Counted from the stretch's first letter, positions 24,764-33,090 are shown. The stretch is 37,266 bases of DNA from Pseudobdellovibrio sp. (GCA_020696855.1 JAJFMT010000018.1:1-37266); one strand, 5' to 3'. The notes: generated from the letters alone by a model not told the origin. Made by a program: numbers and translations.

Positions 24764-24792
24764 TTGTTTTTCTGAATGTGAGACGTTTTAAT
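24764..24792 (+). promoter_or_regulatory. Candidate promoter of the VWA lipoprotein operon
   Basis: TTGTTT (24764-24769), a 17-bp spacer and TTTAAT (24787-24792). The expected transcription start (about 24799-24801) coincides with the ATG of the 41-codon frame, which would then be translated without a leader. Confidence 0.4.
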
Positions 24793-24800
24793 TTGAGAAT

Positions 24801-24926
24801 ATGTCTGAAAACAGCCTCTCAGCTATTCAGCAGACTGCAAGTTATTACGATAAGTTAGGTGGGGAATCCGCTATCTTTTTTTCTGAGTTTTTCAATGCTC
24901 GGATAAAAATGTTTATGCGGTTTTGA
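24801..24926 (+). CDS. Possible 41-residue leader peptide with globin-like motif
   Basis: A short frame from ATG 24801 to TGA 24926. The peptide begins MSENSLSAIQQ and contains SYYDKLGGESAIFFSEFF. That stretch looks like the first helix of truncated haemoglobins, which often read Y-[DE]-[KR]-LGG-E-x-A-[IL]. Here the frame ends within 20 residues, far short of a globin (about 120). Its stop codon runs directly into the AAAAGGG ribosome site of the VWA lipoprotein (GTG at 24938), so it could couple translation. It could also be a remnant of a lost globin gene, or chance. Confidence 0.35.
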   Translation: MSENSLSAIQQTASYYDKLGGESAIFFSEFFNARIKMFMRF

Positions 24927-24937
24927 AAAGGGCGGCT

Positions 24938-27124
24938 GTGAACTTTAAGAAAAATCCTAAATCCTTTTTTGCTTTTTGCCTTCTGGGATTTTTTTCTATG
25001 CTGTTTTTTCAGAACTGTGGAAAGTTCAACCTTCAATCCCGCGTCTTTAACTCGAGCTTTTCTTCAAACGTCGACGTGATCCTGAGAGCGCCCACCGAAT
25101 ACGCGTGGTACCGCCGTTACATTTTTCTTGTGGATATGTCGCACTCCATGGTTTCAGGCCCGTGTCCGTTTGATGCCGATGTGACTGAATCCACTCATGG
25201 GTTTTTGCAGTCACAGACTCCGTACAAAGATTTTGACCCGAACTTCAACACACCGTCTGACGGAATCGTATTTGCCGATGCGCGGGCACGAGTTGCGGAT
25301 TGTTCTGTAGATCTGTCGTTACCGTTCGGAGCGATGAAGCTTGATTATGCCCAGCCCGATAATCCTGCGTATTTGCCGGACCACAAAACGTTTCAGGGTC
25401 ACGATTTTCAAGGTAACCGCTTTAAAATTCTTCGTGAGTGGATTGCCCAGATGCGGGCCAGCAGCAATTTAGAATTTAAATACCGCACTCAAATTCTTTT
25501 AGTGCCTGCAGCCGGCGGCATCGCGTACAAACGTCTTTTAGAGAGTTCGCCTCAGAAGCAAATGGCATTTGTCGACTTGAACAACCCGATGGTTGACAGT
25601 CTTCTGAATTATTTTGAACAGGTACACAAAGAAACCGCTGATAATGCATTAATGCCGGCGCCACAACGCTTCGCCGCTTACGATCCGGATTTAGACAAAT
25701 TGAAAATGGGAACAACGTCCCTGAATTTCGCTTACGATAATATTTTTACAGTCATTGATAATGAAATGGAAAGACTGGCTGAAACGAATGATCTGACTCA
25801 TTCCAATTTTAAAATGGTTCACTTCGGCGATAACCGTACAAGCCCGCTTAAATATCACTTCGACAAAACGCTGAACTATTTCAGCAAGTGTTCAACTTGT
25901 CAGGAATCTCTGGATACCGCGTGGGGACAAGCGCAAGACGATGAGCTTGAAACTCTCGATCTGAAAGTTTCATTGATTCAAGGGTTGAATAAATATTACG
26001 GTTCGGGATTTTTTGATTTAGATTTCTTTGATCTTGAAACTCTGCCGGTACCAAACCCTATCGTGTATACGGCTCAGCGCCCTGGGGGCACCAACATCGG
26101 CGGCGAAGACCCGGGTAATCAAAAAGACGTGATACCGTTTCTTGATAAACGTTCCAGTGAGCGAAAAGCTTCAACGCGCATTTTTAAAATTAACTCAGAA
26201 GTGGCACCTTACCGCATAGCAAACAACTCTGCCGGCGAAGTGAACTTTAAAACCACTCACGTGTTTTTACTTAATTCCAATTTTAAAGTTGATAACAACG
26301 GCGTGGGCCATCTGGATTCTGATGGCGACGGTCTTCCTGACACCGCTGAAACGACTTATGCATTTGATCCCAACAATGCGCGTTCAAACGGCGTTTGTAT
26401 CGACGTTCTTATGACTGAGCCGGGTTTCAAAACCCGCTGTGAAACATTGTATGCGTCACGCTTGTGCGGTGAAAAGCTGGATTCAGACGGGGACTCTTTG
26501 AATGAATGTGAAGAGCTCACTATAGGAACAGACCCGTTTGACTTCGACACTGATGGTGACGGTGTGCCGGATTCTCTTGAAGTTCTTTATCAGTTAAATC
26601 CATTGTACGACGACAATAAAGGCGATTCTAACGGTGATAGCCTGACGAACGTTATGAATCTCGGTATGGGATTAAATCCTTCAACGTTGCCGGCCCAAGT
26701 CAGCAAAACGGATTTAATCAATATCGTATTAAACTACACCGGCCAGGAGCTAAGCTACTCAGAGCTTTTCGGTAATGTGAGAACGGATATTTTCACAATT
26801 AATCTGACAAACTTTCCTCTGCGCCAGTCGAATCTGAAACCTGAACAGGCGACAGCTCTGTATTTACTGCGTCCGGGATCAAAAGGATTTAACGTCGTGG
26901 CAGAGATTCCTGCAGAGCAACAGCTGATTAAACCGATTTCTTTACAGTTCACTAATAAATTAATGGGTCTTCTGCGAATCGTTGATCCGTCAGAGCCTCA
27001 GCGCGTGTACTGGGAAACTTTTGAATTGCCGCTTGATACACGTCAGGCCACTTATATGAGTACAATTGATTTATCTCTATTTAACCAGATGCGCGTAATT
27101 GACCGGGTGAGGTTGTCGAAATGA
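24938..27124 (+). CDS. VWA-domain lipoprotein with calcium-binding type-3 repeats (first of operon)
   Basis: I prefer the GTG at 24938 (AAAAGGG, 5 nt) over the TTG at 24923. The 728-residue product has a signal peptide ending in FFQNC (acyl-Cys27). A von Willebrand A domain follows, with the metal-site motif DMSHS (Asp66, Ser68, Ser70) after the strand YIFLV. The C-terminal third has at least four acidic repeats such as DSDGDGLPDTAE, DSDGDSLNECEE and DTDGDGVPDSLE, the type-3 thrombospondin pattern that binds calcium. A final beta-rich domain follows. It is probably outer-membrane anchored and surface-exposed, binding protein or sugar. The stop overlaps the next start as ATGA. Confidence 0.87.
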   Translation: MNFKKNPKSFFAFCLLGFFSMLFFQNCGKFNLQSRVFNSSFSSNVDVILRAPTEYAWYRRYIFLVDMSHSMVSGPCPFDADVTESTHGFLQSQTPYKDFDPNFNTPSDGIVFADARARVADCSVDLSLPFGAMKLDYAQPDNPAYLPDHKTFQGHDFQGNRFKILREWIAQMRASSNLEFKYRTQILLVPAAGGIAYKRLLESSPQKQMAFVDLNNPMVDSLLNYFEQVHKETADNALMPAPQRFAAYDPDLDKLKMGTTSLNFAYDNIFTVIDNEMERLAETNDLTHSNFKMVHFGDNRTSPLKYHFDKTLNYFSKCSTCQESLDTAWGQAQDDELETLDLKVSLIQGLNKYYGSGFFDLDFFDLETLPVPNPIVYTAQRPGGTNIGGEDPGNQKDVIPFLDKRSSERKASTRIFKINSEVAPYRIANNSAGEVNFKTTHVFLLNSNFKVDNNGVGHLDSDGDGLPDTAETTYAFDPNNARSNGVCIDVLMTEPGFKTRCETLYASRLCGEKLDSDGDSLNECEELTIGTDPFDFDTDGDGVPDSLEVLYQLNPLYDDNKGDSNGDSLTNVMNLGMGLNPSTLPAQVSKTDLINIVLNYTGQELSYSELFGNVRTDIFTINLTNFPLRQSNLKPEQATALYLLRPGSKGFNVVAEIPAEQQLIKPISLQFTNKLMGLLRIVDPSEPQRVYWETFELPLDTRQATYMSTIDLSLFNQMRVIDRVRLSK

Positions 27125-28914
27125 TGATTTTCAAAAAGCCCGCTTTTTTAATTTGCGCCGTTTTAGCATTAGTGCTGAGTTTTCAGAACTGCAGTGATGT
27201 TAAAGTTGAGCTGGCCTCTGAAGTGCCGATCAAACCATTTGCCAGCGTCAACATGTCTGCTGAAGGCTGTGTGAACTCTGTTCAAATGGCGCCTGAGAAA
27301 ACTAAGTTTGTTTTTATTATCGATTTAAGCCGTTCAAACATGGGTGCCTTCTACAAGGGTGATTACAATTTTAACGGAACAGTTTATCCAAATTACAATT
27401 ACTGGCGCGCCTCAGATGCCACCGATGCGGCAGGCGCCAGATTTGATGCGCTGGCCAACTTCGTGAGTACTTGCGGTAACTCAACAAATGCAGACTATTC
27501 TGTTATCGCTTTTTCAAACGGAGCCGGTGAAATTTCTAAAAATTCTAATGGAGTTCACACACTCACTTGTCAGAACCGGTTTATCAATTCAACGCAGGTG
27601 AATGCACAGCTTTCGATGATGAAAGCCGCTCAATTACAGGAAGCCGCTTATTACACCAAGTTTGATCAGGCTAATAATTTTCCGTTTTTATCTCAGCACA
27701 CGACTGAAGTCGCTCCGTTTTTATTTAAAGAAACAAATTATGTGGCGGCTACCGACTGTTTGGCTTCAACAATTGAAGCCGACATGGCCGTTGCCAACAA
27801 TGAGACTTCAAACTATCAGGTCTTCTTTTTATCTGACGGAGAAGCACAGGCAAAAGCCAGCGGATGTGAAGAGACAACTATCGTTGATAAAGCTAAATGC
27901 TACATTGAAAAAATGGACGAAAAGCTCAGCTACCTTCTGAAGCTTTCAAGCGCAAAATCAAAACCGATCCGCGTTCACGCTCTTTATTACACGAAAAGCG
28001 GTACGCAAAATTTAGGTATTGAAACATTCATGAATTATCTGGCGGCCGTCGGGCAAACCACCTCTCCGATCAATTTAGGATCGTTTCAGGCCTCATCGCC
28101 AAATGCTGAAAACCCGTTCTGTAAATTACTGGCAGTGGATAAATCAATTGTCTACCGTACTAATAAAATTTATCCGGTGAATTTAACTTCAATCAAAGTC
28201 GGCACGGTTCTTAAACGGGATTCTGATGCTGACGGTATTACGGATGACGAAGAAACTTCGTTTGGTGCAAGCGAATCTGACGCACGCTCCATGGTTCCGG
28301 GCGTGCTGGATGGTATTTGTAAAATGATCGGCAACAAGCAATTGTGCATGGATGAGCGCAACAAAATTACCTGCGATGTTAACAAAATCAATAAATTCGG
28401 AATTTCAGATTGCGATGTGAAAATACTGAAACTGAATACATTAGCATTACGTCCTGAACTTGTCGGCATTGACTCTGACAATGACGGTATTCCTGACTAT
28501 ATTGAAATTTTAAAAGGCACGAGCCCTATTAACATGGATTCTTATCTGGATATGGATAACGATGGGCTGAATAATCTGCAGGAAATCAACGCCGGTCTTG
28601 ATCCGTTCACGCCGGATGCAAATGCCGATAAAGTTATTTATTCCGAGTCCTTATTCAAAGATGTCATTAACCAGTGTACGAGCGGTGGCTGGCACCTGGA
28701 TTTAACTTCGCTGGGAGGAGTTGAAGGACAGAACAAGCTCATGTTATTCTTCAGAACAGAATCTAAAAATACTGTGGGTGTATTTGAATACCGTGTTTAC
28801 AAAACGTCTTACGAAGTTATATCAGAGCCAAAAGTCAGTTTTTCGGTTTCGCTGCAATCCGGAGATGTGTCACCTGACCAGTTTCAACTGGTCTTACCGG
28901 AGGTAAGCCAATGA
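27121..28914 (+). CDS. VWA-domain lipoprotein with calcium-binding repeats (second of operon)
   Basis: A 597-residue protein with a signal peptide ending in LSFQNC (acyl-Cys24). The VWA domain starts KFVFIIDLSRS (Asp68, Ser70, Ser72). Further along, QVFFLSDGEAQ is the strand that carries the later VWA metal-site Asp. Then come a Cys-rich block (GICKM...LCMDE...ITCDV...ISDCDV) and acidic repeats (DSDADGITDDEE, DSDNDGIPDYIE, DMDNDGLNNLQE). The C-terminal domain is unassigned. It is a paralogue of the first and third genes, joined to both by ATGA overlaps. Its role is probably surface adhesion or assembly within one complex. Confidence 0.88.
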   Translation: MMIFKKPAFLICAVLALVLSFQNCSDVKVELASEVPIKPFASVNMSAEGCVNSVQMAPEKTKFVFIIDLSRSNMGAFYKGDYNFNGTVYPNYNYWRASDATDAAGARFDALANFVSTCGNSTNADYSVIAFSNGAGEISKNSNGVHTLTCQNRFINSTQVNAQLSMMKAAQLQEAAYYTKFDQANNFPFLSQHTTEVAPFLFKETNYVAATDCLASTIEADMAVANNETSNYQVFFLSDGEAQAKASGCEETTIVDKAKCYIEKMDEKLSYLLKLSSAKSKPIRVHALYYTKSGTQNLGIETFMNYLAAVGQTTSPINLGSFQASSPNAENPFCKLLAVDKSIVYRTNKIYPVNLTSIKVGTVLKRDSDADGITDDEETSFGASESDARSMVPGVLDGICKMIGNKQLCMDERNKITCDVNKINKFGISDCDVKILKLNTLALRPELVGIDSDNDGIPDYIEILKGTSPINMDSYLDMDNDGLNNLQEINAGLDPFTPDANADKVIYSESLFKDVINQCTSGGWHLDLTSLGGVEGQNKLMLFFRTESKNTVGVFEYRVYKTSYEVISEPKVSFSVSLQSGDVSPDQFQLVLPEVSQ

Positions 28915-29858
28915 TTTCACGGAAGTTGAAAATCTTCTGGGGTTGTGCGGCCGCTGCCGTTCTGACGTTAGCGTTTCAGAACTGCGGTAATATCAAAGTG
29001 GCGAACCCGGTTGAAGTTATGGCTTCAAATGCTAAAACCGGCATCGGTTACTTCTGCGTCCCTTCGGGTTACACGCTTGAGACTTTTTTCATTACGAACT
29101 TAAATGTTAAATCAAGCAAGTATGGATTAGCTATAGATACAGATGGTGATGGCCTTTCAGATGCTGAAGAGGATTCAGCAGGATACGATAAAATGAAGCG
29201 CCGGTCTGCAGACAAAGTCCTGGATTCGATCTGCGAAGACCTTAATTACGGGGTTGATTGTGAGAAATTTACTTTAAGCTGTGATCCTGCTCAGTCTGAA
29301 TTCGGAATAAATGAATGTGACAAAATGGCTTTGAATGTAACGATGAACATTCAAACCGGCGCCGGTATTGATTCTGATAAAGACGGAATTCCTGATATTT
29401 TAGAAGTGAGAATTAATTCGTTCCCCAATTTAAGCGACAGCACAAACGATCTTGATTTTGACCTGGCTAACAACATCACGGAAGCCGAGCTGGGTTCAAG
29501 CTCACGTTTATCGAACAAAGAAATCGACCCGCGCAATCTGGTTCAGATTACGAAAACGAAATTAACAAGTTCTCCTTCTTGCCCTAGTGGCGAGTACTGG
29601 CAGTTTACGGTAGAAAATCTTCCGACTGTTCCGGTTAATGCTTTCTTAGACGACCAGTTAAGTGCGTTCAGCTTTTCGCACGCAGAAAATGAAAACGTGG
29701 TGCAGACTTTTGTTAAAATCAAACCGGTTAGCAGTACATCAGCGAATGCAAAAACATTTTCTTCAGTGCAACTGGTGACATATGACCGAAATGATGTCGA
29801 CAAATCGTTTATTTTCGATCAGGCTCAATTAGTACCATCCGGAGAAGTAGGCCAATGA
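28911..29858 (+). CDS. VWA-less paralogous lipoprotein with calcium-binding repeats
   Basis: A 315-residue protein with a signal peptide ending LAFQNC (acyl-Cys25). It lacks a VWA domain. The Cys block (VLDSIC...VDC...LSCDPA...GINECDK) followed by GIDSDKDGIPDILE lines up closely with the second gene, so it is a shortened paralogue. DTDGDGLSDAEE precedes the block. The last 100 or so residues are predicted beta. It is third in an ATGA-linked chain of four genes and may compete with or cap its larger paralogues; that role is inference. Confidence 0.85.
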   Translation: MISRKLKIFWGCAAAAVLTLAFQNCGNIKVANPVEVMASNAKTGIGYFCVPSGYTLETFFITNLNVKSSKYGLAIDTDGDGLSDAEEDSAGYDKMKRRSADKVLDSICEDLNYGVDCEKFTLSCDPAQSEFGINECDKMALNVTMNIQTGAGIDSDKDGIPDILEVRINSFPNLSDSTNDLDFDLANNITEAELGSSSRLSNKEIDPRNLVQITKTKLTSSPSCPSGEYWQFTVENLPTVPVNAFLDDQLSAFSFSHAENENVVQTFVKIKPVSSTSANAKTFSSVQLVTYDRNDVDKSFIFDQAQLVPSGEVGQ

Positions 29859-30640
29859 GAATGTTAAGTGTTGTACTAATCCTATTATTTGCTTCTGTAG
29901 GCTTTACCTATCAGGATTTTCCTGAGAACGGAGACTTTAGAAGGAATGTTGTCGATCCCGAAAAAGACAGCTTTTGCCCTCGCCTTGAGGGCGTGTATCC
30001 TGATCACTGTTGCCCTTACCAACAAAAAGGGCCTGTGAAATGTTATTACTATAATAATGACACCGCACGTGTTGGTACTAACTCTAGTGGCGCAAATTGT
30101 GTTGGCGGCGTTGGCGGGACAGTTGTGCAAACAGCTTGTTGTAATGTCGACAGTGTTCCTTGTATTACGGATTTAACTGAGAAAAATTTTATTCAGCGTT
30201 TAGTCAAACGTGAGTTTCAAGGTAAAATGCGATGTAACTTTGAAGCGTGCCCGCTACCGCAATACTGGAAGAACGACAATATTCAGGGAAGAGTTATCTC
30301 AAGAACGAAGCCCAATAAAGAACTTTGCAGTGCGGTTGCAGCTACCAGTCAGTGCTCTCCAAGCACGACACTTCCACGTTGCAGCAGTTTGAATCCGACT
30401 TGTCCGGAACCGGCACCGGCTCCTGCACCGAATCCGCCTTCACCAACACCGACACCGTTACCTAATCCAGGCCCTGCGCCTGCACCGGGCCCAGCTCCTG
30501 CTCCTGCACCGGCGCCAGCACCAGCACCAGCTCCGGCACCGGCGCCTGCGCCTGCGCCTGCTCCTGCACCGGCTCCAGCACCAGCTCCGGCACCGACTCC
30601 GGCTCCGCCGCCAAGTCCCGGAGATCCGGGATTGGGTTAA
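29855..30640 (+). CDS. Cys-rich secreted protein with C-terminal Pro-Ala tract
   Basis: A 261-residue protein with a signal peptide (MRMLSVVLILLFASVGFTY). The mature N-terminal part of about 160 residues has 14 Cys, including CC pairs, which suggests a compact disulfide-bonded fold. I do not recognise it. The remainder (from about residue 184) is an almost pure Pro-Ala tract, a stiff extended rod like those that cross the cell wall or project from the surface. It ends the operon with GDPGLG. Overlapping starts tie it to the VWA lipoproteins; it may be their soluble or wall-spanning partner. Confidence 0.83.
   Translation: MRMLSVVLILLFASVGFTYQDFPENGDFRRNVVDPEKDSFCPRLEGVYPDHCCPYQQKGPVKCYYYNNDTARVGTNSSGANCVGGVGGTVVQTACCNVDSVPCITDLTEKNFIQRLVKREFQGKMRCNFEACPLPQYWKNDNIQGRVISRTKPNKELCSAVAATSQCSPSTTLPRCSSLNPTCPEPAPAPAPNPPSPTPTPLPNPGPAPAPGPAPAPAPAPAPAPAPAPAPAPAPAPAPAPAPAPAPTPAPPPSPGDPGLG
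30404..30636 (+). repeat. Degenerate 6-bp coding repeat for the Pro-Ala tract
   Basis: About 230 bp of GCxCCx-type hexamers encoding Pro-Ala, with Gly, Asn, Thr and Ser interruptions at both ends. Codon third positions vary widely, so the tract is maintained at protein level. Such tracts can change length by recombination. Confidence 0.8.
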
Positions 30641-30653
30641 AAATCATATGATT

Positions 30654-30678
30654 CCGCGCCTTCTATCAGTTGGCGCGG
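30654..30678. other. GC-rich hairpin after the VWA operon
   Basis: CCGCGCC and GGCGCGG form a perfect 7-bp stem with an 11-nt loop, 13 bp after the stop of the Pro-Ala gene. No T-run follows on the plus strand, so it is not a standard intrinsic terminator. It may protect the transcript 3' end or act with Rho. Confidence 0.4.
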
Positions 30679-30753
30679 TGCAATCTGAATAATTTCCTTA
30701 AATTTGATTTCTTTGTTGTTACTTCAAAGAAAAGCGTCTTATGCTTTTTTGCA

Positions 30754-31386
30754 ATGAAACACCTAATTACACTATTATTGTTGGCCGTATCTTTTAAATC
30801 TAACGCAACCTTACTAGAGGCGAAGCCTCTGACACTTTTAGAAGCGAAGCCTTTAACTGATTTAATTAACACCATTCACCAGACAGAATTCAAATTTATC
30901 GAAATCGGAAAGTCGTTCGGTTTCAATACAACAAAAAGCTGTCTTCACGCTTCTGCCGACATGGTTGTTTTGAAAAATTACTGTTTTCCTAAAAAAGAAT
31001 ATCCTGCAAAAGGCTACACCATCATTTCTCCTAAGTTCGGCATCGTCGAACTTTACCAGGAGCAAATGTCAGCGACGATTCAAAAGCGTGATGTTCATTA
31101 CTCTGTCTTCTCTGAAGAATTGCGTGAAGTGGTTGATGGCGATGTCAGCGCACTGAAAATAGCGGATACAAATAAAGTGATTGAATACTTTTACAAAAAA
31201 CAGCCTGCGGCTTGCTGGTCATCTAACTGGAGCTACTACACAAACAAGCCTGACGTTGCTTGCAACCAACGTGCGGTTGATGTTGTCGGATTTGAGGAGT
31301 GGGCTAAAGAAACTCAGGAAATCAACGGCAATGAAGTTCTCTGGAAAGAACTTATTTATAATCTTGAAGAAAAGTTTAAAGATTAA
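30754..31386 (+). CDS. Secreted protein with a duplicated octapeptide
   Basis: Start chosen at ATG 30754, giving a signal peptide ending KSNA and a 210-residue product. The frame extends upstream to TTG 30670, but that piece precedes the signal and overlaps the hairpin. The mature N-terminus carries two tandem copies of LLEAKPLT. The rest has several Cys and aromatic residues (CWSSNWSYY...VACNQRAV) and no recognised domain. The ribosome site is weak. Its last 11 bp overlap the opposite-strand gene. Confidence 0.72.
   Translation: MKHLITLLLLAVSFKSNATLLEAKPLTLLEAKPLTDLINTIHQTEFKFIEIGKSFGFNTTKSCLHASADMVVLKNYCFPKKEYPAKGYTIISPKFGIVELYQEQMSATIQKRDVHYSVFSEELREVVDGDVSALKIADTNKVIEYFYKKQPAACWSSNWSYYTNKPDVACNQRAVDVVGFEEWAKETQEINGNEVLWKELIYNLEEKFKD
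30811..30858 (+). repeat. 24-bp coding tandem duplication
   Basis: Two adjacent 24-bp units (30811-30834, 30835-30858) both encode LLEAKPLT. They differ at several synonymous positions, so the duplication is old. The first unit also forms an AGAGGC-GAA-GCCTCT hairpin. Confidence 0.8.
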
Positions 31387-31954
31387 TTTCCCGTCTTAAC
31401 TGATCAATATTTTTGTCAAAAATTTCTGATGAAATCTGGTGGCCGGTCGCTTCAAAGTAGTGCTGGCTTAAACGGGCTGCGCACACCGCGCGGACGGAAT
31501 CAAAAAAGTCTTTTTGCTGACTGCATTTTAAATAGAACGTCATTTCAACATCGCGCGGCTGCGGATGAGTAGAAAAATACTCGTGCACATCAGCGAGCTT
31601 AGCTCCTGCTTCTAATACCGCTTGCGGAGTTTCATGCAGTTCTGCAGTTGAAATGTCACTGAGCCTGTCCGTGCGGGGCATCGAATTAAAAAATGCTTCC
31701 AGCGTTTCGTTCATTTCAGGCTGCGCGTTTATATCTTCCTGTTGTGCAGTGGTCTTCGGTTTTGGCTGAACAATGTTAGCTGAAGCGGACTTCGCCTGAG
31801 AAGGAGCTGATTCTTTATGTTCTTTTTCGTGGTGAAGAGACGTATCTATTTTTTTGCCCGATGAATTTGTTCGGTCTTTGTCTTTTTGAAAAGAAAACAA
31901 AAGTAAAAAAGCAGCGGCAAACATGATGAAAGCGGTTACAAAAGCTTTTTTCAC
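31376..31954 (-). CDS. Membrane-anchored periplasmic protein of unknown function
   Basis: A 192-residue protein with an N-terminal hydrophobic anchor (about 4-21), a disordered Lys/Glu/Pro/Gln-rich linker to about residue 85, and a helical C-terminal domain containing two Cys. It starts with GTG overlapping the TGA of the metalloprotease-like gene (GTGA), so the two are translated together and probably act together. Family not recognised. Confidence 0.72.
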   Translation of the reverse strand: MKKAFVTAFIMFAAAFLLLFSFQKDKDRTNSSGKKIDTSLHHEKEHKESAPSQAKSASANIVQPKPKTTAQQEDINAQPEMNETLEAFFNSMPRTDRLSDISTAELHETPQAVLEAGAKLADVHEYFSTHPQPRDVEMTFYLKCSQQKDFFDSVRAVCAARLSQHYFEATGHQISSEIFDKNIDQLRREINL

Positions 31955-33084
31955 GGAGTAACTCCTTCCGGTTGTTCATTAAGCCATGCCGGGCGGGTTT
32001 CAGGCGCGGTGACCGTTTGTGCGGCGGCATTCGCATTGGCAATTTCGTTGCCTGCTGATGTGCCTGCTGTTGAGCCGTTGCAGGCTGCTGCCGCTGATGC
32101 GCTTACATTCATTATTCTTAAATTACGGCAGGTTTCTGACGCCGTATCGGTTATCAGCCGCTGTGCGGCCGCACCTGTAACAGTACCGGTTGTAACAACG
32201 CGGTTAAATTTATCAGCATATATATTGCGGATAGCTTCTTTCTCTCTGCGGCTGCAGTCTTTGCAGTTATCAAGTGCGCTTCGTAAAAAAGTTCCTTCAA
32301 TAGTGTAAGGCCCGTTTTGATTCCGGTCGCAGGCGTAATGGCCCGCAAGAGCGCCTTTGTTTTCAGGGCAGGGGGCGTGCAGAAAGCCAAGAGACTTTCC
32401 GTTACCGTCACTGTGACGTGCTTCATGAAAATAAACAGCAAGACGGCGTAAAGAATTTCCGAAAGAAATATAACTGCCGGAGTCAGAAATCAAAGAAGTA
32501 AAAAGTCCCGCACCGATTTTAAACAAACCTGTGCGCGGTGAGGTGATGTTCACCGTACCGATTCCTGCGATATCCGCCGACATTAAACTTTTTGATTTCT
32601 TACCTTGAATATAAACCTGTGCACCCACGTTGGTCATAACAGTTACAATTCGTGAAGGTTCATTCTGCCTGCGTGGCGGTGGAGCCACTTCACGGTAAGG
32701 CAAAACATCAGCGTTCGGATAAATAAAATTGGGCGTAACGACTTTCACACTCGCTGAATAATTAAAATTTTCTGAAACGATGTACTGGCTTCTGGCGGCC
32801 AGCCACTGCTTTAGATTTTCTGAATTCATCGAAGTCCCAAAAAGCAAAGCGGCGCGGCCATCCGAATCTTTGAACTGCAAACGATTTAGCGCTGCGAGAT
32901 CCGCCAGCACGGTTTGCTTTTGCTGCGCTGGTAAATCAGCAGAAAATAAAAAAGGAAGTGAGCCGGAAAGAGCAGTCGCCGGTACAGCCATAGCTACGGC
33001 CATTAAACCCGCGGAAATAAATCCGGGGCGTTTTCTGAGGGACCTTTTTAAGAGGTGGAAGCAGAGCCTGAAGTTCGGTGTCAT
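31951..33084 (-). CDS. Exported HExxH metalloprotease-like protein
   Basis: A 377-residue protein with a long basic N-region and a signal peptide ending around AVPATALS. The zinc motif is HEARH (His220, Glu221, His224), followed by SDGNGKSLGFLHAPC and AGHYACDRNQNGPYTIEGTFLRS. A conserved Glu or His there would complete a gluzincin-type site. The many Cys suggest disulfides. The C-terminal 60 residues are Ala/Thr-rich and probably flexible. Exact peptidase family is not recognised. Its ribosome site GAGGA lies inside a small hairpin. It is the first gene of a two-gene operon and the likely substrate is extracellular or cell-envelope protein. Confidence 0.7.
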   Translation of the reverse strand: MTPNFRLCFHLLKRSLRKRPGFISAGLMAVAMAVPATALSGSLPFLFSADLPAQQKQTVLADLAALNRLQFKDSDGRAALLFGTSMNSENLKQWLAARSQYIVSENFNYSASVKVVTPNFIYPNADVLPYREVAPPPRRQNEPSRIVTVMTNVGAQVYIQGKKSKSLMSADIAGIGTVNITSPRTGLFKIGAGLFTSLISDSGSYISFGNSLRRLAVYFHEARHSDGNGKSLGFLHAPCPENKGALAGHYACDRNQNGPYTIEGTFLRSALDNCKDCSRREKEAIRNIYADKFNRVVTTGTVTGAAAQRLITDTASETCRNLRIMNVSASAAAACNGSTAGTSAGNEIANANAAAQTVTAPETRPAWLNEQPEGVTP

Positions 33085-33090
33085 AGATGG

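Larger units (their letters stand above)
24459..24937. other. 479-bp divergent intergenic region
   Basis: This region separates the cytochrome operon (minus) from the VWA lipoprotein operon (plus). It holds an inverted repeat TTAGA-ATGGC-TCTAA at 24512-24526 near the cytochrome start and a 7-bp hairpin at 24602-24622 (CTGTTTT/AAAACAG). A candidate plus promoter (24764-24792) and a 41-codon open frame (24801-24926) are listed separately. A 61-codon frame at 24546-24731 looks spurious: it starts at TTG and has no ribosome site or recognisable protein features. Confidence 0.5.

Noticed and set aside
30404..30636. Repeat tract as a CRISPR array or noncoding microsatellite
   Set aside because: Period is 6 bp, wholly in frame with synonymous drift, with no spacers. 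It encodes a Pro-Ala protein segment.
30462..30647. Minus-strand frame with Val-Gln-Glu-Leu repeats
   Set aside because: It is the shadow of the Pro-Ala coding repeat, with no independent start signal.
30670..30753. Upstream extension of the secreted protein to TTG 30670
   Set aside because: It would put 28 residues before a clean signal peptide and begin inside a hairpin.
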